DNA from: Methanobacteriota archaeon
GTDB taxonomy: Archaea > Thermoplasmatota > Poseidoniia > Poseidoniales > Poseidoniaceae
Reading direction: 5' to 3'
Length of the DNA: 6,546 nt
Assembly (NCBI GenBank): GCA_002694245.1
Contig: NZLM01000024.1
Span: forward strand, 1-6,546
Shown here: piece after piece, positions 1 to 6,285 of the stretch
Layout of the letters: every line of letters begins with the position of its first letter
Numbering within the stretch: the stretch's first letter is position 1
Position numbers and translations under genes: made by a program
The notes under the pieces: model-generated
Seen by the model: the letters and a program-made list of their open reading frames with translations, nothing else
What the model was told of the DNA's origin: nothing
Database searches by the model: none

Positions 1-1307
1 CGCATACACTAACAGATTTGTTTGAATTGACTGGCAGAAATTTGTATGATTACATTCAGCTAAAAGAAGTCCAGCCAATGTACCGTTTAATTTGGAGTGA
101 CGGAGATAGATTTGACTACGTTAGAGATGAAGAAACGATGGTTAAGCAAATTGCAGAGAGAAGTAAATCCGATGCAGAAGGATATCAGAGATTTTTCGAA
201 TATGCTAAAAAAGTGTTCGACAAAGGTTACACTGAACTTGCAGATATTCCATTCCTAAAATTTTCAGATATGATGGCTGTCTCACCTTCACTGATCAAAC
301 TCCGCGCTGATAGGTCAGTATACAACACGGTTGCAAAGTACGTCAAAGACGATCATCTACGCCAGGCTTTGAGTTTCCACTCTCTTCTTGTTGGAGGCAA
401 TCCTTTCCAAACCTCTTCCATTTACACATTGATTCATTTCCTCGAGAGAGAGTGGGGTGTACATTTCCCCGAGGGAGGAACTCATGCTTTGGTTAGGACT
501 CTGGTGAAATTATTCGAAGAGCTAGGTGGCGAGATCAGACTCTCTACACCGGTTAAGTCCGTTGATGTGGTAAAGAAAAATGGTGGAAGTAAGCATCGAA
601 TTCTTGATGGAAAAGGTGTAGAGCAAGAGTTTGATTTTGTCGTGTCAAATGCAGATGTTCACCACACATACAAGAAATTGTATTCCTCTTCCAAAGCCGC
701 CCAAAAGCGTGCAAAGAAATTGGAAAAGATGGACTGGTCAATGTCATTATTCGTCCTATACTTTGGAACAGATATTGCATACGATGATGTTGCGCATCAC
801 ACAATATTGTTTGGGCCTCGATACAAGGGTTTACTCGATGACATATTCAAAGGAAGCAAGTTACCCGACGACTTTAGCTTGTATCTACACGTTCCTACAG
901 TTACCGACAAAAGTCTAGCACCTGAGGGTTGTAGTGCCGCATATGTTCTGGCTCCAGTCCCTCATCTTGGTAGGGCAGATGTTGATTGGGACGAAATTGC
1001 CACAGAGTACGGTGACAGAATAATCGAAGCGTTGGAGGTTGAAATGCCAGATTTACGAAATCACATTGTAACTAGGAGACATATTACTCCAAAGACATTT
1101 GAAAACGAACTAGCCGCTTTCAAAGGCTCAGCTTTTTCTGTAGCACCTAAACTCACCCAAAGCGCTTATTTCAGGCCTTCAAACGCAGATTCAGCAATAC
1201 CTGGTCTGTACTTAGTAGGGGCAGGAACCCACCCTGGTGCTGGACTGCCTGGAGTTCTAAACTCAGCAAAAGCAACCGTTGACTTAATCCTATCAGAGTT
1301 GAACTGA
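1..1307 (+). CDS. crtI: Phytoene desaturase (CrtI-type carotenoid dehydrogenase), 5'-truncated by window edge
   Basis: CrtI is an FAD-dependent enzyme that introduces double bonds into phytoene to make lycopene, acting at the membrane. The frame is open from base 3 to the TGA at 1305-1307, giving about 434 visible residues. Family members are roughly 490-510 residues, so about 65 N-terminal residues with the GxGxxG Rossmann motif lie upstream of the window. A TTG at 18 is not a believable start, because homology-like sequence continues across it. Recognisable family segments are GGNPFQTSSIYTLIHFLERE and WGVHFPEGGTHALVRTL in the middle, and the C-terminal FAD-binding signature GLYLVGAGTHPGAGLPGVLN at about 1203-1262. 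No frameshift is seen. It converges on the peroxiredoxin-like gene with a 6-nt gap. In Marine Group II the product usually feeds beta-carotene and retinal for rhodopsin (family knowledge); other crt genes would be off the left edge. A related carotenoid desaturase or isomerase is a less likely alternative. Confidence 0.92.
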   Translation, partial: HTLTDLFELTGRNLYDYIQLKEVQPMYRLIWSDGDRFDYVRDEETMVKQIAERSKSDAEGYQRFFEYAKKVFDKGYTELADIPFLKFSDMMAVSPSLIKLRADRSVYNTVAKYVKDDHLRQALSFHSLLVGGNPFQTSSIYTLIHFLEREWGVHFPEGGTHALVRTLVKLFEELGGEIRLSTPVKSVDVVKKNGGSKHRILDGKGVEQEFDFVVSNADVHHTYKKLYSSSKAAQKRAKKLEKMDWSMSLFVLYFGTDIAYDDVAHHTILFGPRYKGLLDDIFKGSKLPDDFSLYLHVPTVTDKSLAPEGCSAAYVLAPVPHLGRADVDWDEIATEYGDRIIEALEVEMPDLRNHIVTRRHITPKTFENELAAFKGSAFSVAPKLTQSAYFRPSNADSAIPGLYLVGAGTHPGAGLPGVLNSAKATVDLILSELN

Positions 1308-1313
1308 TTTGTT

Positions 1314-1856
1314 TCATTCGCCCTTGGCAAATGAGATCATCTTGTCAATGGGTATGTGGTCAACAGTATCTTTGCAGTAATGCGCTTCCACAACTTTTCC
1401 GTCCTCTCCAATTAGAATATCAACTGGGATAAGCGATAATTTCGACAAAGACATGGTCATAGGGAAATAACCCTTCAGTGATGCTTGCATGAATGTCAGT
1501 GGTGAACGCATTGCACCCCACATGAATCGACTAAAAGATTTCATGACAGAATTCTTTTCAAAGTGTTCAAACGATTCATCTGCAACAATTGTAAATGGCG
1601 CATTGTGCTTTTTCATCCTCTTAGTTAGCTCACCTATTTTGGCATCAAAGACGCCGACCATGACAGTATCTTCAGGGAATTCACTCCATCGTTTGACAAT
1701 TCTGTTGATTCTGATATTGCAAAATGGACAACTTGAGAATCTGAAGAATGTCAAAATTACTCTTTTTCCTTTGTAATCGCTCATTTTGAAAGTGCTTCCG
1801 TCTGTTGCTGGAAGAGATATATCAGGGGCATCAGCCCCGGTAACTAGTCTTGTCAT
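1314..1856 (-). CDS. Peroxiredoxin-like (AhpC/TSA, PRX-like2) thioredoxin-fold protein
   Basis: This is a 180-residue cytosolic protein with no signal peptide or membrane helix. The order is typical of the AhpC/TSA superfamily: an N-terminal APDISLPATDG strand-turn (residues 10-20), a KGKRVILTFFRFSSCPFC core (30-46) with the redox pair C43/C46, the VFDAKIGELTKRMKKHNAPF region (69-88), then IPVDILIGEDGKVVEAHY (143-160) with the conserved cis-Pro position P144. The C-terminal tail CKDTVDHIP carries a third cysteine, C161, which could be a resolving cysteine (inference). The CPxC arrangement in place of the classical PxxxTxxC peroxidatic motif points to the PRX-like2/redoxin branch, so peroxide or thiol-disulfide chemistry is likely but the substrate is unknown. 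The ATG at 1856 is supported by an AT box about 27 nt upstream and no Shine-Dalgarno, consistent with a leaderless mRNA. It is divergent from the unknown membrane protein gene. Confidence 0.82.
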   Translation of the reverse strand: MTRLVTGADAPDISLPATDGSTFKMSDYKGKRVILTFFRFSSCPFCNIRINRIVKRWSEFPEDTVMVGVFDAKIGELTKRMKKHNAPFTIVADESFEHFEKNSVMKSFSRFMWGAMRSPLTFMQASLKGYFPMTMSLSKLSLIPVDILIGEDGKVVEAHYCKDTVDHIPIDKMISFAKGE

Positions 1857-2029
1857 GTAGTCTGTTTCGTGGGGCGTCTAATTATTGTATGTGTAACAGA
1901 AAACTCGAATAAAATAACACTATTTTTCATAACTATGCAGACCGAATAAGATCTGTGTATCACAAACCATGTTATAGTGGATTAAATCAATAGAATAGTA
2001 CAAAAGGCAGAATAAATTTTGTCTTACTA
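1857..2029. promoter_or_regulatory. Divergent intergenic promoter region
   Basis: These 173 AT-rich bases separate the left-going peroxiredoxin-like gene from the right-going membrane protein gene, so they must hold promoters for both. The minus-strand promoter has a credible TATA-like box near 1879-1890. On the plus strand the candidates are weaker: TTATAG at 1972-1977, TTAAAT at 1982-1987 and AATAAATTTT at 2011-2020. None sits at the ideal leaderless distance from the ATG at 2030, so the plus-strand gene may have a short leader. No RNA gene or small ORF with credible features was found. Confidence 0.6.
1879..1890 (-). promoter_or_regulatory. TATA-like box for the peroxiredoxin-like gene
   Basis: Read on the minus strand the site is ATACAATAATTA. 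The centre of AATAATTA lies about 26-27 nt upstream of the ATG at 1856, the expected archaeal TATA-to-start-site distance if transcription begins at the start codon. No Shine-Dalgarno-like sequence precedes the ATG. Confidence 0.4.
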
Positions 2030-3061
2030 ATGCTAGACAAGATACAATCTATGCCTGCTAAACTATGCCTCGGACTAACAGCTCTTGTGATGTTCGTTTA
2101 TTCTGTGAATTTTATGTTCTTTGCTGATTGCTACACAATTAACGGGACAGAATGCTTCGCAATACTGACAAACAACGCCGAAAGTACTGACACCATTTAT
2201 GGAAACGGTGCTCCAGAAACCGCATTCAACGGTATCTTGATGTTTGGTATATTCCTTTCATCAATGATTATCTTGTTTGAGGGGCCCAAAGGAAAGTGGA
2301 CAACAATGATTCCTGTAATGATTGGACTGCTCGTCATGACAATAGCAATGTGGATGGACGACTCAGGTGCTCTTGACATCAATACCACTCCTAAGTATGT
2401 CGTACCAGTTATGCTAATCCTCTATGCTGTGTCATACTTCTTGATGAAAGAGGAAGGAGTTAATGATGGATTATCTGATTACAAACCTGGCTTCAATGTT
2501 GATGATAAAATCGCAGGAGCAGCCTTGGTAATTCTTGTACTGACAGGATTGTTCTACGCTTTGAGAATGGTCTTTAATCCTGAATCGGTAATCGACCAAG
2601 GATTCCCGGCTGGTGCAGATTGGGTCGATAAACTCGATCAAAATCTTGGTGAAGGAAAACCATCAACGGTAACTATTGCAGTATCAGGATCTTTGATTTT
2701 GGTTTACACGCTTTGGGCTGGGATGGTCTTAACTAAAGGGGCATCTGGTCAATGGTCTGTGATGCATCCTTCACTATTTGCATTCATTTCAGTAACTATT
2801 GGAACCTACGTTGGTCTTGTTGCTGACACAGCGAGAAATGCCAGCGAAGCAGCACAGATGGACGCTATCACTGGCCCGCTAGTAATGCTTCTTGTTGCAA
2901 TTTCTTACTTCAGGCTACGTTCGGAAGGAATGGAAGATGGCATGACATTCCAAGGTGAGGAAGTAGAATCTTCATGGTTCACTAATGGCTTGCTAATATT
3001 TGCATTAATAATGGGTGCATTGTTTACTGCCACATCCATTTTGTGGAATAATGTTGGCTGA
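2030..3061 (+). CDS. Unrecognised polytopic membrane protein with an internal duplication (about 9 helices)
   Basis: I do not recognise this 343-residue family. Hydrophobic segments lie near residues 11-31, 66-84, 92-109, 123-139, 160-182, 216-235, 247-266, 280-296 and 316-339, so about nine helices. The first eight form two copies of a four-helix unit. GPKGKWTTMIP (85-95) matches GASGQWSVMHP (237-247), and VMLILYAVSYFLMKEEGVNDG (127-147) aligns with VMLLVAISYFRLRSEGMEDG (285-304). The ninth helix resembles the first helix of each unit, like the start of a third copy. The loop after helix 1 has C34 and C42, a possible disulfide if it faces outside. No catalytic motif, transporter signature or nucleotide-binding site is visible. 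ATG at 2030 is taken as the start; ATG at 2051 (M8) is an alternative. The photolyase gene begins 46 nt downstream on the same strand, so co-transcription is possible. It is real by length and composition; its function is unknown. Confidence 0.85.
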   Translation: MLDKIQSMPAKLCLGLTALVMFVYSVNFMFFADCYTINGTECFAILTNNAESTDTIYGNGAPETAFNGILMFGIFLSSMIILFEGPKGKWTTMIPVMIGLLVMTIAMWMDDSGALDINTTPKYVVPVMLILYAVSYFLMKEEGVNDGLSDYKPGFNVDDKIAGAALVILVLTGLFYALRMVFNPESVIDQGFPAGADWVDKLDQNLGEGKPSTVTIAVSGSLILVYTLWAGMVLTKGASGQWSVMHPSLFAFISVTIGTYVGLVADTARNASEAAQMDAITGPLVMLLVAISYFRLRSEGMEDGMTFQGEEVESSWFTNGLLIFALIMGALFTATSILWNNVG

Positions 3062-3107
3062 AGATCTGTGATAAGCAACAAATTTTCAAAAGCAAGTTAG
3101 CGAAATT

Positions 3108-4727
3108 TTGCCTGTGACAGAGTTTACGTCTGCGATACTGGACAGTCAAGGTGACGTAAGTCACTGGCACTATGTTGCCTACGATCAGTTAAACCGAGAT
3201 TTACTTCCTGACGAAGAGGGAATTGGATTAATCTTCATCGAGACATCTTGGAAAGCAAAGCAGTTACCATATCACAAACAGAAGCTCGCTCTACTACTTT
3301 CAAATCAACGTCACTTCGCTCTAGAAATGCAAGATGCAGGCTACCCTGTCAGATACGTATTTTCCGAAAAAGAATACGGCGAAATCCTAGGTGGCATTTG
3401 CAAAGAATTAGGTAAAATTACGGCGACTAAGCCAGCAGAATTGGCTCTACGTCGCTCGCTTCAACCGCTAATTGATAGTGGAGAAATCAAATTGCTTGAT
3501 CACAAAGGATGGCTCACCACAACTGAGGATTTCACCAAGGGAGCTGGGCAAAACGCTCCCTGGAGAATGGACAAATTCTACAGATATGTCCGCAAGCAAT
3601 ATTCGATTATGCTAGAAGATGATGGCAAGCCAGTTGGTGGAAAATGGTCTTTGGATGACGAGAATAGATTACCTTGGGATGGTGCGGTTGAACTACCTGA
3701 AACATTGACATTTACACCGGATGAAATTACACTCGAAGTTGTTCAAATGATCGAGAATAAATATGCACACCACCCAGGCGAAATAGTTGTAGAAAATTTG
3801 CCTGCATCCCTCGAGGATGCCAATAAGTTGTGGCGATGGGCTAAAGCCTCTGTTATGTATTATTTTGGCCCATATGAGGATGCGATGACCCAAGAACATC
3901 GAACATTATTCCATACCACTATGTCTAGCCTAGTAAATCTTGGAAGAATTATGCCTAGCACACTTGTCAACGATGCACTAGCACTAGATATCCCACTAAA
4001 TTCCAAAGAAGGATTTGTTCGCCAAGTCATAGGTTGGAGAGAATTTGTTCATCATGTCCACGAGTTGACAGATGGATTTGCAACAGACACAGCGCCGGTC
4101 AAAGCAAGGCCTGCAGCTGGCTGGGAAGGTGAATGGCCTAGTGCTAAAATCACTCCAAACGTGCTTGAGAATTCTTACGAACTACCGCCTACTTTCTGGG
4201 GAGAAAAGTCCGGAATGCTTTGCCTTGATACAGCGATTACAGATGTTGTTGAAACAGGATATGCTCATCATATTCCTCGTTTGATGGTACTTGCAAATAT
4301 TGGAAATTTGCTAGGCATCCACCCCCGAGAACTGACAGATTGGTTCTGGGCAATGTTCACCGATGCATATGAGTGGGTAGTCGAGCCTAATGTGCTAGCA
4401 ATGGGAACCTATGCAGTCGGAGAGGTGATGACAACAAAGCCATATGTTAGCGGAACTCCTTACATTAAGAAAATGGGAGATTACTGTGGAGATTGCTCTC
4501 TTCACTTCAAAAAATCCTGTCCAATTTCTGATATGTACTGGAACTTCTTAGAGGAAAATCAAGAACACTTCAGAGGTAATCACAGGATGGCAATGCCGAT
4601 GCGCACACTCGCAAAGCGCACACAACAAGCAAAGAATACCGCAAGAGAAGTTACACACTATGTGCGTCAGCAGATGACAAATGGTGAGCTGTTAGACCCA
4701 GGCATCCTCGAATCCATCAAGTCTTGA
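3108..4727 (+). CDS. FeS-BCP/PhrB-type prokaryotic (6-4) photolyase (cryptochrome/photolyase family, COG3046-like)
   Basis: This flavoprotein is expected to use light to repair (6-4) pyrimidine photoproducts. The 539 residues show an N-terminal antenna-type domain (YDQLN at 25-29, PYHKQKL at 54-60), WRMDKFYRYVRK (152-163), GGKWSLDDENR (177-187), EGFVRQVIGWREFV (301-314), and the FAD and cluster region from 360 on. The cysteines expected to bind [4Fe-4S] are C372, C460, C463 and C471. The C372-to-C460 distance (88) equals C350-C438 of Agrobacterium PhrB as I recall it. With the same 22-residue offset, H387/H388 fall on the PhrB catalytic histidines 365/366, and W364/W412 on its electron-transfer tryptophans. 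The gap between the third and fourth cysteines is unusually short (7 residues). The first possible start is TTG at 3108, with GTG at 3114 almost as good; no ATG exists before an in-frame stop at 3072-3074, so the N-terminus is uncertain by two residues. It lies 46 nt after the membrane protein gene. Confidence 0.93.
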   Translation: MPVTEFTSAILDSQGDVSHWHYVAYDQLNRDLLPDEEGIGLIFIETSWKAKQLPYHKQKLALLLSNQRHFALEMQDAGYPVRYVFSEKEYGEILGGICKELGKITATKPAELALRRSLQPLIDSGEIKLLDHKGWLTTTEDFTKGAGQNAPWRMDKFYRYVRKQYSIMLEDDGKPVGGKWSLDDENRLPWDGAVELPETLTFTPDEITLEVVQMIENKYAHHPGEIVVENLPASLEDANKLWRWAKASVMYYFGPYEDAMTQEHRTLFHTTMSSLVNLGRIMPSTLVNDALALDIPLNSKEGFVRQVIGWREFVHHVHELTDGFATDTAPVKARPAAGWEGEWPSAKITPNVLENSYELPPTFWGEKSGMLCLDTAITDVVETGYAHHIPRLMVLANIGNLLGIHPRELTDWFWAMFTDAYEWVVEPNVLAMGTYAVGEVMTTKPYVSGTPYIKKMGDYCGDCSLHFKKSCPISDMYWNFLEENQEHFRGNHRMAMPMRTLAKRTQQAKNTAREVTHYVRQQMTNGELLDPGILESIKS

Positions 4728-4803
4728 TATGAATACATTCAATTCTGTAAAAATCCTATTTCTTTCAATATGAAAATTCTCTTGTTAAACGAATAGAGAT
4801 TTT
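4728..4803. terminator. Convergent terminator region (oligo-T tracts in both directions)
   Basis: Between the photolyase stop and the oppositely oriented TM2 gene, the plus strand has a run of six T at 4800-4805, just reaching the TM2 stop codon, plus the T-rich CTATTTCTTTC at about 4756-4766. The minus strand has five T (A5 at 4749-4753). Archaeal transcription commonly ends at such oligo-U tracts without a strong hairpin. No stable stem is seen here, so these are inferred terminators. Confidence 0.35.
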
Positions 4804-5193
4804 TTATTGATAGGGTTGAACTTGGTTACTTACCAATCCGTGTTGCATGAGATAAGCATCATATTGGTTGCTGGTATCAATTAACATCCAAATCCAAAGA
4901 ACAAGGTAAACAGGTAATCCGATAATTATCAGAGCACAAATTGTCGAAATGATAGCTACAGGAAGCCCACGATCAGTGTTTTCGAGATACATATGACCTA
5001 TCCCAGGGATCAAGAAATTGAGTATAAACGCTATACCTTTTGATTTTGGTTGTTGGACGGAATATGCTATAGGTTGCTGTATGATTTGTGGGGCAGCATA
5101 TTGTACAGTTTGTCCCCCCTTTGCAGTCCCACATTTTGGGCAAGCCATCCAAGTGTCATCCATTTCACTTCCACAAGACACGCAAAATGCCAT
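4804..5193 (-). CDS. Zinc-ribbon plus TM2-domain membrane protein
   Basis: This is a 129-residue protein. Residues 1-22 form a zinc ribbon with C4, C7, C18 and C21 (CxxC, ten residues, CxxC) and W15. A Gln/Pro-rich flexible linker (about 25-50) follows. Then comes a TM2-type domain: a KSKGIAFILNFLIPGIGHMYL helix (50-70) with the G-G-H-Y turn, a NTDRG connector (72-76) and a second hydrophobic stretch (78-105) ending WIWMLIDT. TM2 domains are two-helix modules of unknown biochemical role, so only location (membrane, with the ribbon probably cytoplasmic) can be inferred. The ATG at 5193 is supported by an AT box about 27 nt upstream and by the cysteine spacing, which is identical to that of the next gene upstream. 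No Shine-Dalgarno is seen. It ends tail-to-tail with the photolyase gene. Confidence 0.82.
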   Translation of the reverse strand: MAFCVSCGSEMDDTWMACPKCGTAKGGQTVQYAAPQIIQQPIAYSVQQPKSKGIAFILNFLIPGIGHMYLENTDRGLPVAIISTICALIIIGLPVYLVLWIWMLIDTSNQYDAYLMQHGLVSNQVQPYQ

Positions 5194-5215
5194 GTTGAAC
5201 CCTTAAATTCGTGTT

Positions 5216-5227
5216 CTATTAATGTTT
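5216..5227 (-). promoter_or_regulatory. TATA-like box for the zinc-ribbon/TM2 gene
   Basis: The minus strand reads AAACATTAATAG. Its ATTAATAG half is centred about 26-27 nt upstream of the ATG at 5193, the same geometry as at the peroxiredoxin-like gene. This suggests a leaderless transcript of its own and not simple read-through from the gene ending at 5315. A minus-strand T5 (A5 at 5233-5237) just upstream could end the preceding transcript. Confidence 0.4.
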
Positions 5228-5314
5228 ATCAGAAAAACTAGGAATAAATATCAAGCATAATTTTATTCAAATATTCTGTGATGCAAATTTACGGCTATAG
5301 CAATAAAATTAGTT

Positions 5315-6106
5315 CTAAGGCTTCCTTAGTCCCTTCTTCAAACCAACAAAATTAACCACAAAGAGAACAACTAAACCACTAACAAATGACGGTACAACGC
5401 TGGACAAATTTTGCTCCCAGATCCAGCTATCACCTTCGACAGACTCATCGGAGCCATCGCTACAATCAACGATATTGTCGTTAATCAAATCAGCATCAAC
5501 ACTCTCTCCGTTATCACAGATGTATTGATCAGGATCTACATTGACTGATAGAGTCAGTAGGGTACCAAAGATTGGAATTAAAATTAAATTAACTAGTAAC
5601 AAGAATCTCGTAACCCTTTGTTCTTTACTGATTTCTACTCTTTCTACTCTTTGTTTGTTCACTTTTTCGGGCCGGATTTTTGATTTATCGATTTTTTTAT
5701 TGTTAATTGCAAGAGCACAAATTGCGCAAAGTAGTGACAGAAACATGTAAGTGGCGTTTCTTGTTTTCATATCACTGCAGTTTGAGTCACCAAATGCTTC
5801 GTCAAAGCCTCCACAATCAAAAAACGCTTTCTCAGCAATTGAAAGGGAGAAAATCCCAGTGGGATATAGCAAAACAGCCGCTGTTAAACCTACAATGACA
5901 ACATTCCAAAGAACAGTATTGTCTGTTTTTGTTATCACAACGGCATTAGATTTATTCGTCTCGGAAATTGAATTGTCGTCAATATCTTTGCTTTTGTGAG
6001 AAGATTCTTGAATTGAGTCTGAGACTTTGTTGAGTGGACTGGAACAAAATGGGCATGTGACCCATTTCTCCTGAAGACTCTCTCCGCATTCACCGCATAC
6101 GAGCAT
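5315..6106 (-). CDS. Zinc-ribbon four-helix membrane protein with LDLa-like DCSDGSDE loop
   Basis: The function is unrecognised. From the ATG at 6106 the protein has 263 residues. Residues 4-21 form a zinc ribbon (C4, C7, C18, C21, with W15), spaced exactly as in the downstream TM2 protein. A Ser/Asp-rich linker (about 27-60) follows. Helices lie near 66-88, 119-135, 167-188 and 236-256. Loop 1 contains C98 and C110. The 136-166 segment is strongly basic and therefore cytoplasmic. Loop 2 carries C197, C215 and DCSDGSDE (214-221), like the calcium-binding end of an LDL-receptor class A repeat. The positive-inside rule puts both cysteine loops outside and the ribbon and C-terminal KKGLRKP inside. 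The frame is open to a GTG at 6226, but the extra 40 residues cover the promoter box and are hydrophobic with no ribbon logic, so I start at 6106. It lies 179 nt downstream of the DNA glycosylase gene. Confidence 0.78.
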   Translation of the reverse strand: MLVCGECGESLQEKWVTCPFCSSPLNKVSDSIQESSHKSKDIDDNSISETNKSNAVVITKTDNTVLWNVVIVGLTAAVLLYPTGIFSLSIAEKAFFDCGGFDEAFGDSNCSDMKTRNATYMFLSLLCAICALAINNKKIDKSKIRPEKVNKQRVERVEISKEQRVTRFLLLVNLILIPIFGTLLTLSVNVDPDQYICDNGESVDADLINDNIVDCSDGSDESVEGDSWIWEQNLSSVVPSFVSGLVVLFVVNFVGLKKGLRKP

Positions 6107-6129
6107 AATGGCTACTTGTGTGAAGATCA

Positions 6130-6140
6130 CAAAATATTTT
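6130..6140 (-). promoter_or_regulatory. TATA-like box for the LDLa-like membrane protein gene
   Basis: The minus strand reads AAAATATTTTG, centred 27-30 nt upstream of the ATG at 6106. It is the most TATA-like element in the window. Its position supports the ATG at 6106 as both transcription and translation start, and argues against the longer GTG-initiated reading. Confidence 0.45.
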
Positions 6141-6216
6141 CTCTCAAACATTCCTATTACAAAATAGCAATGGTTTACAAATGATAAATTAATCATAAGC
6201 GGGTATATGGTGAAGA

Positions 6217-6234
6217 TAATCACCACTGTGATTA
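6217..6234. repeat. Perfect 7-bp inverted repeat with 4-nt loop
   Basis: TAATCAC, CACT, GTGATTA form a perfect hairpin or palindromic protein-binding site. It lies about 50-70 nt past the stop of the glycosylase gene and about 110 nt before the start of the next minus-strand gene. No T run follows immediately on the minus strand, so it is not a classical intrinsic terminator. An RNA 3'-end stem or an operator are both possible. Confidence 0.35.
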
Positions 6235-6285
6235 GTTAATCCCCTAACTTCTAGACTTGGATCACAATCCGGTATCTATGATACA

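Noticed and set aside
18..20. TTG as start of the CrtI gene
   Set aside because: The reading frame continues to the window edge with family-like sequence, and the expected FAD-binding N-terminus is missing, so the gene simply begins outside the window.
1489..1776. Plus-strand open frame of 95 codons opposite the peroxiredoxin-like gene
   Set aside because: It is fully antisense to a gene with clear family motifs and shows no domain logic of its own; it is a shadow frame.
1857..2029. Possible tRNA or small RNA in the divergent spacer
   Set aside because: No T-arm-like GGTTCGAATCC sequence or cloverleaf pairing could be found on either strand, and the AT-rich composition fits a promoter region.
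4728..4803. TGAAT/ATTCA inverted repeat at 4730-4741 as a terminator hairpin
   Set aside because: The loop would be only two bases and no T run follows directly; the oligo-T tracts further on are the better termination candidates.
5541..5999. Several plus-strand open frames opposite the LDLa-like membrane protein gene
   Set aside because: They overlap each other and a well-structured minus-strand gene, and no motif or promoter supports them.
6108..6167. A 19-codon plus-strand ORF (ATG at 6108) divergent from the minus-strand ATG at 6106
   Set aside because: It is very short, overlaps the minus-strand promoter box, and has no recognisable composition or upstream signal.
6107..6226. A 40-residue N-terminal extension of the LDLa-like membrane protein starting at GTG 6226
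   Set aside because: It would translate across the TATA-like box, begins with a rare start codon, and places the zinc ribbon internally, whereas the neighbouring paralogous ribbon starts right at the N-terminus.
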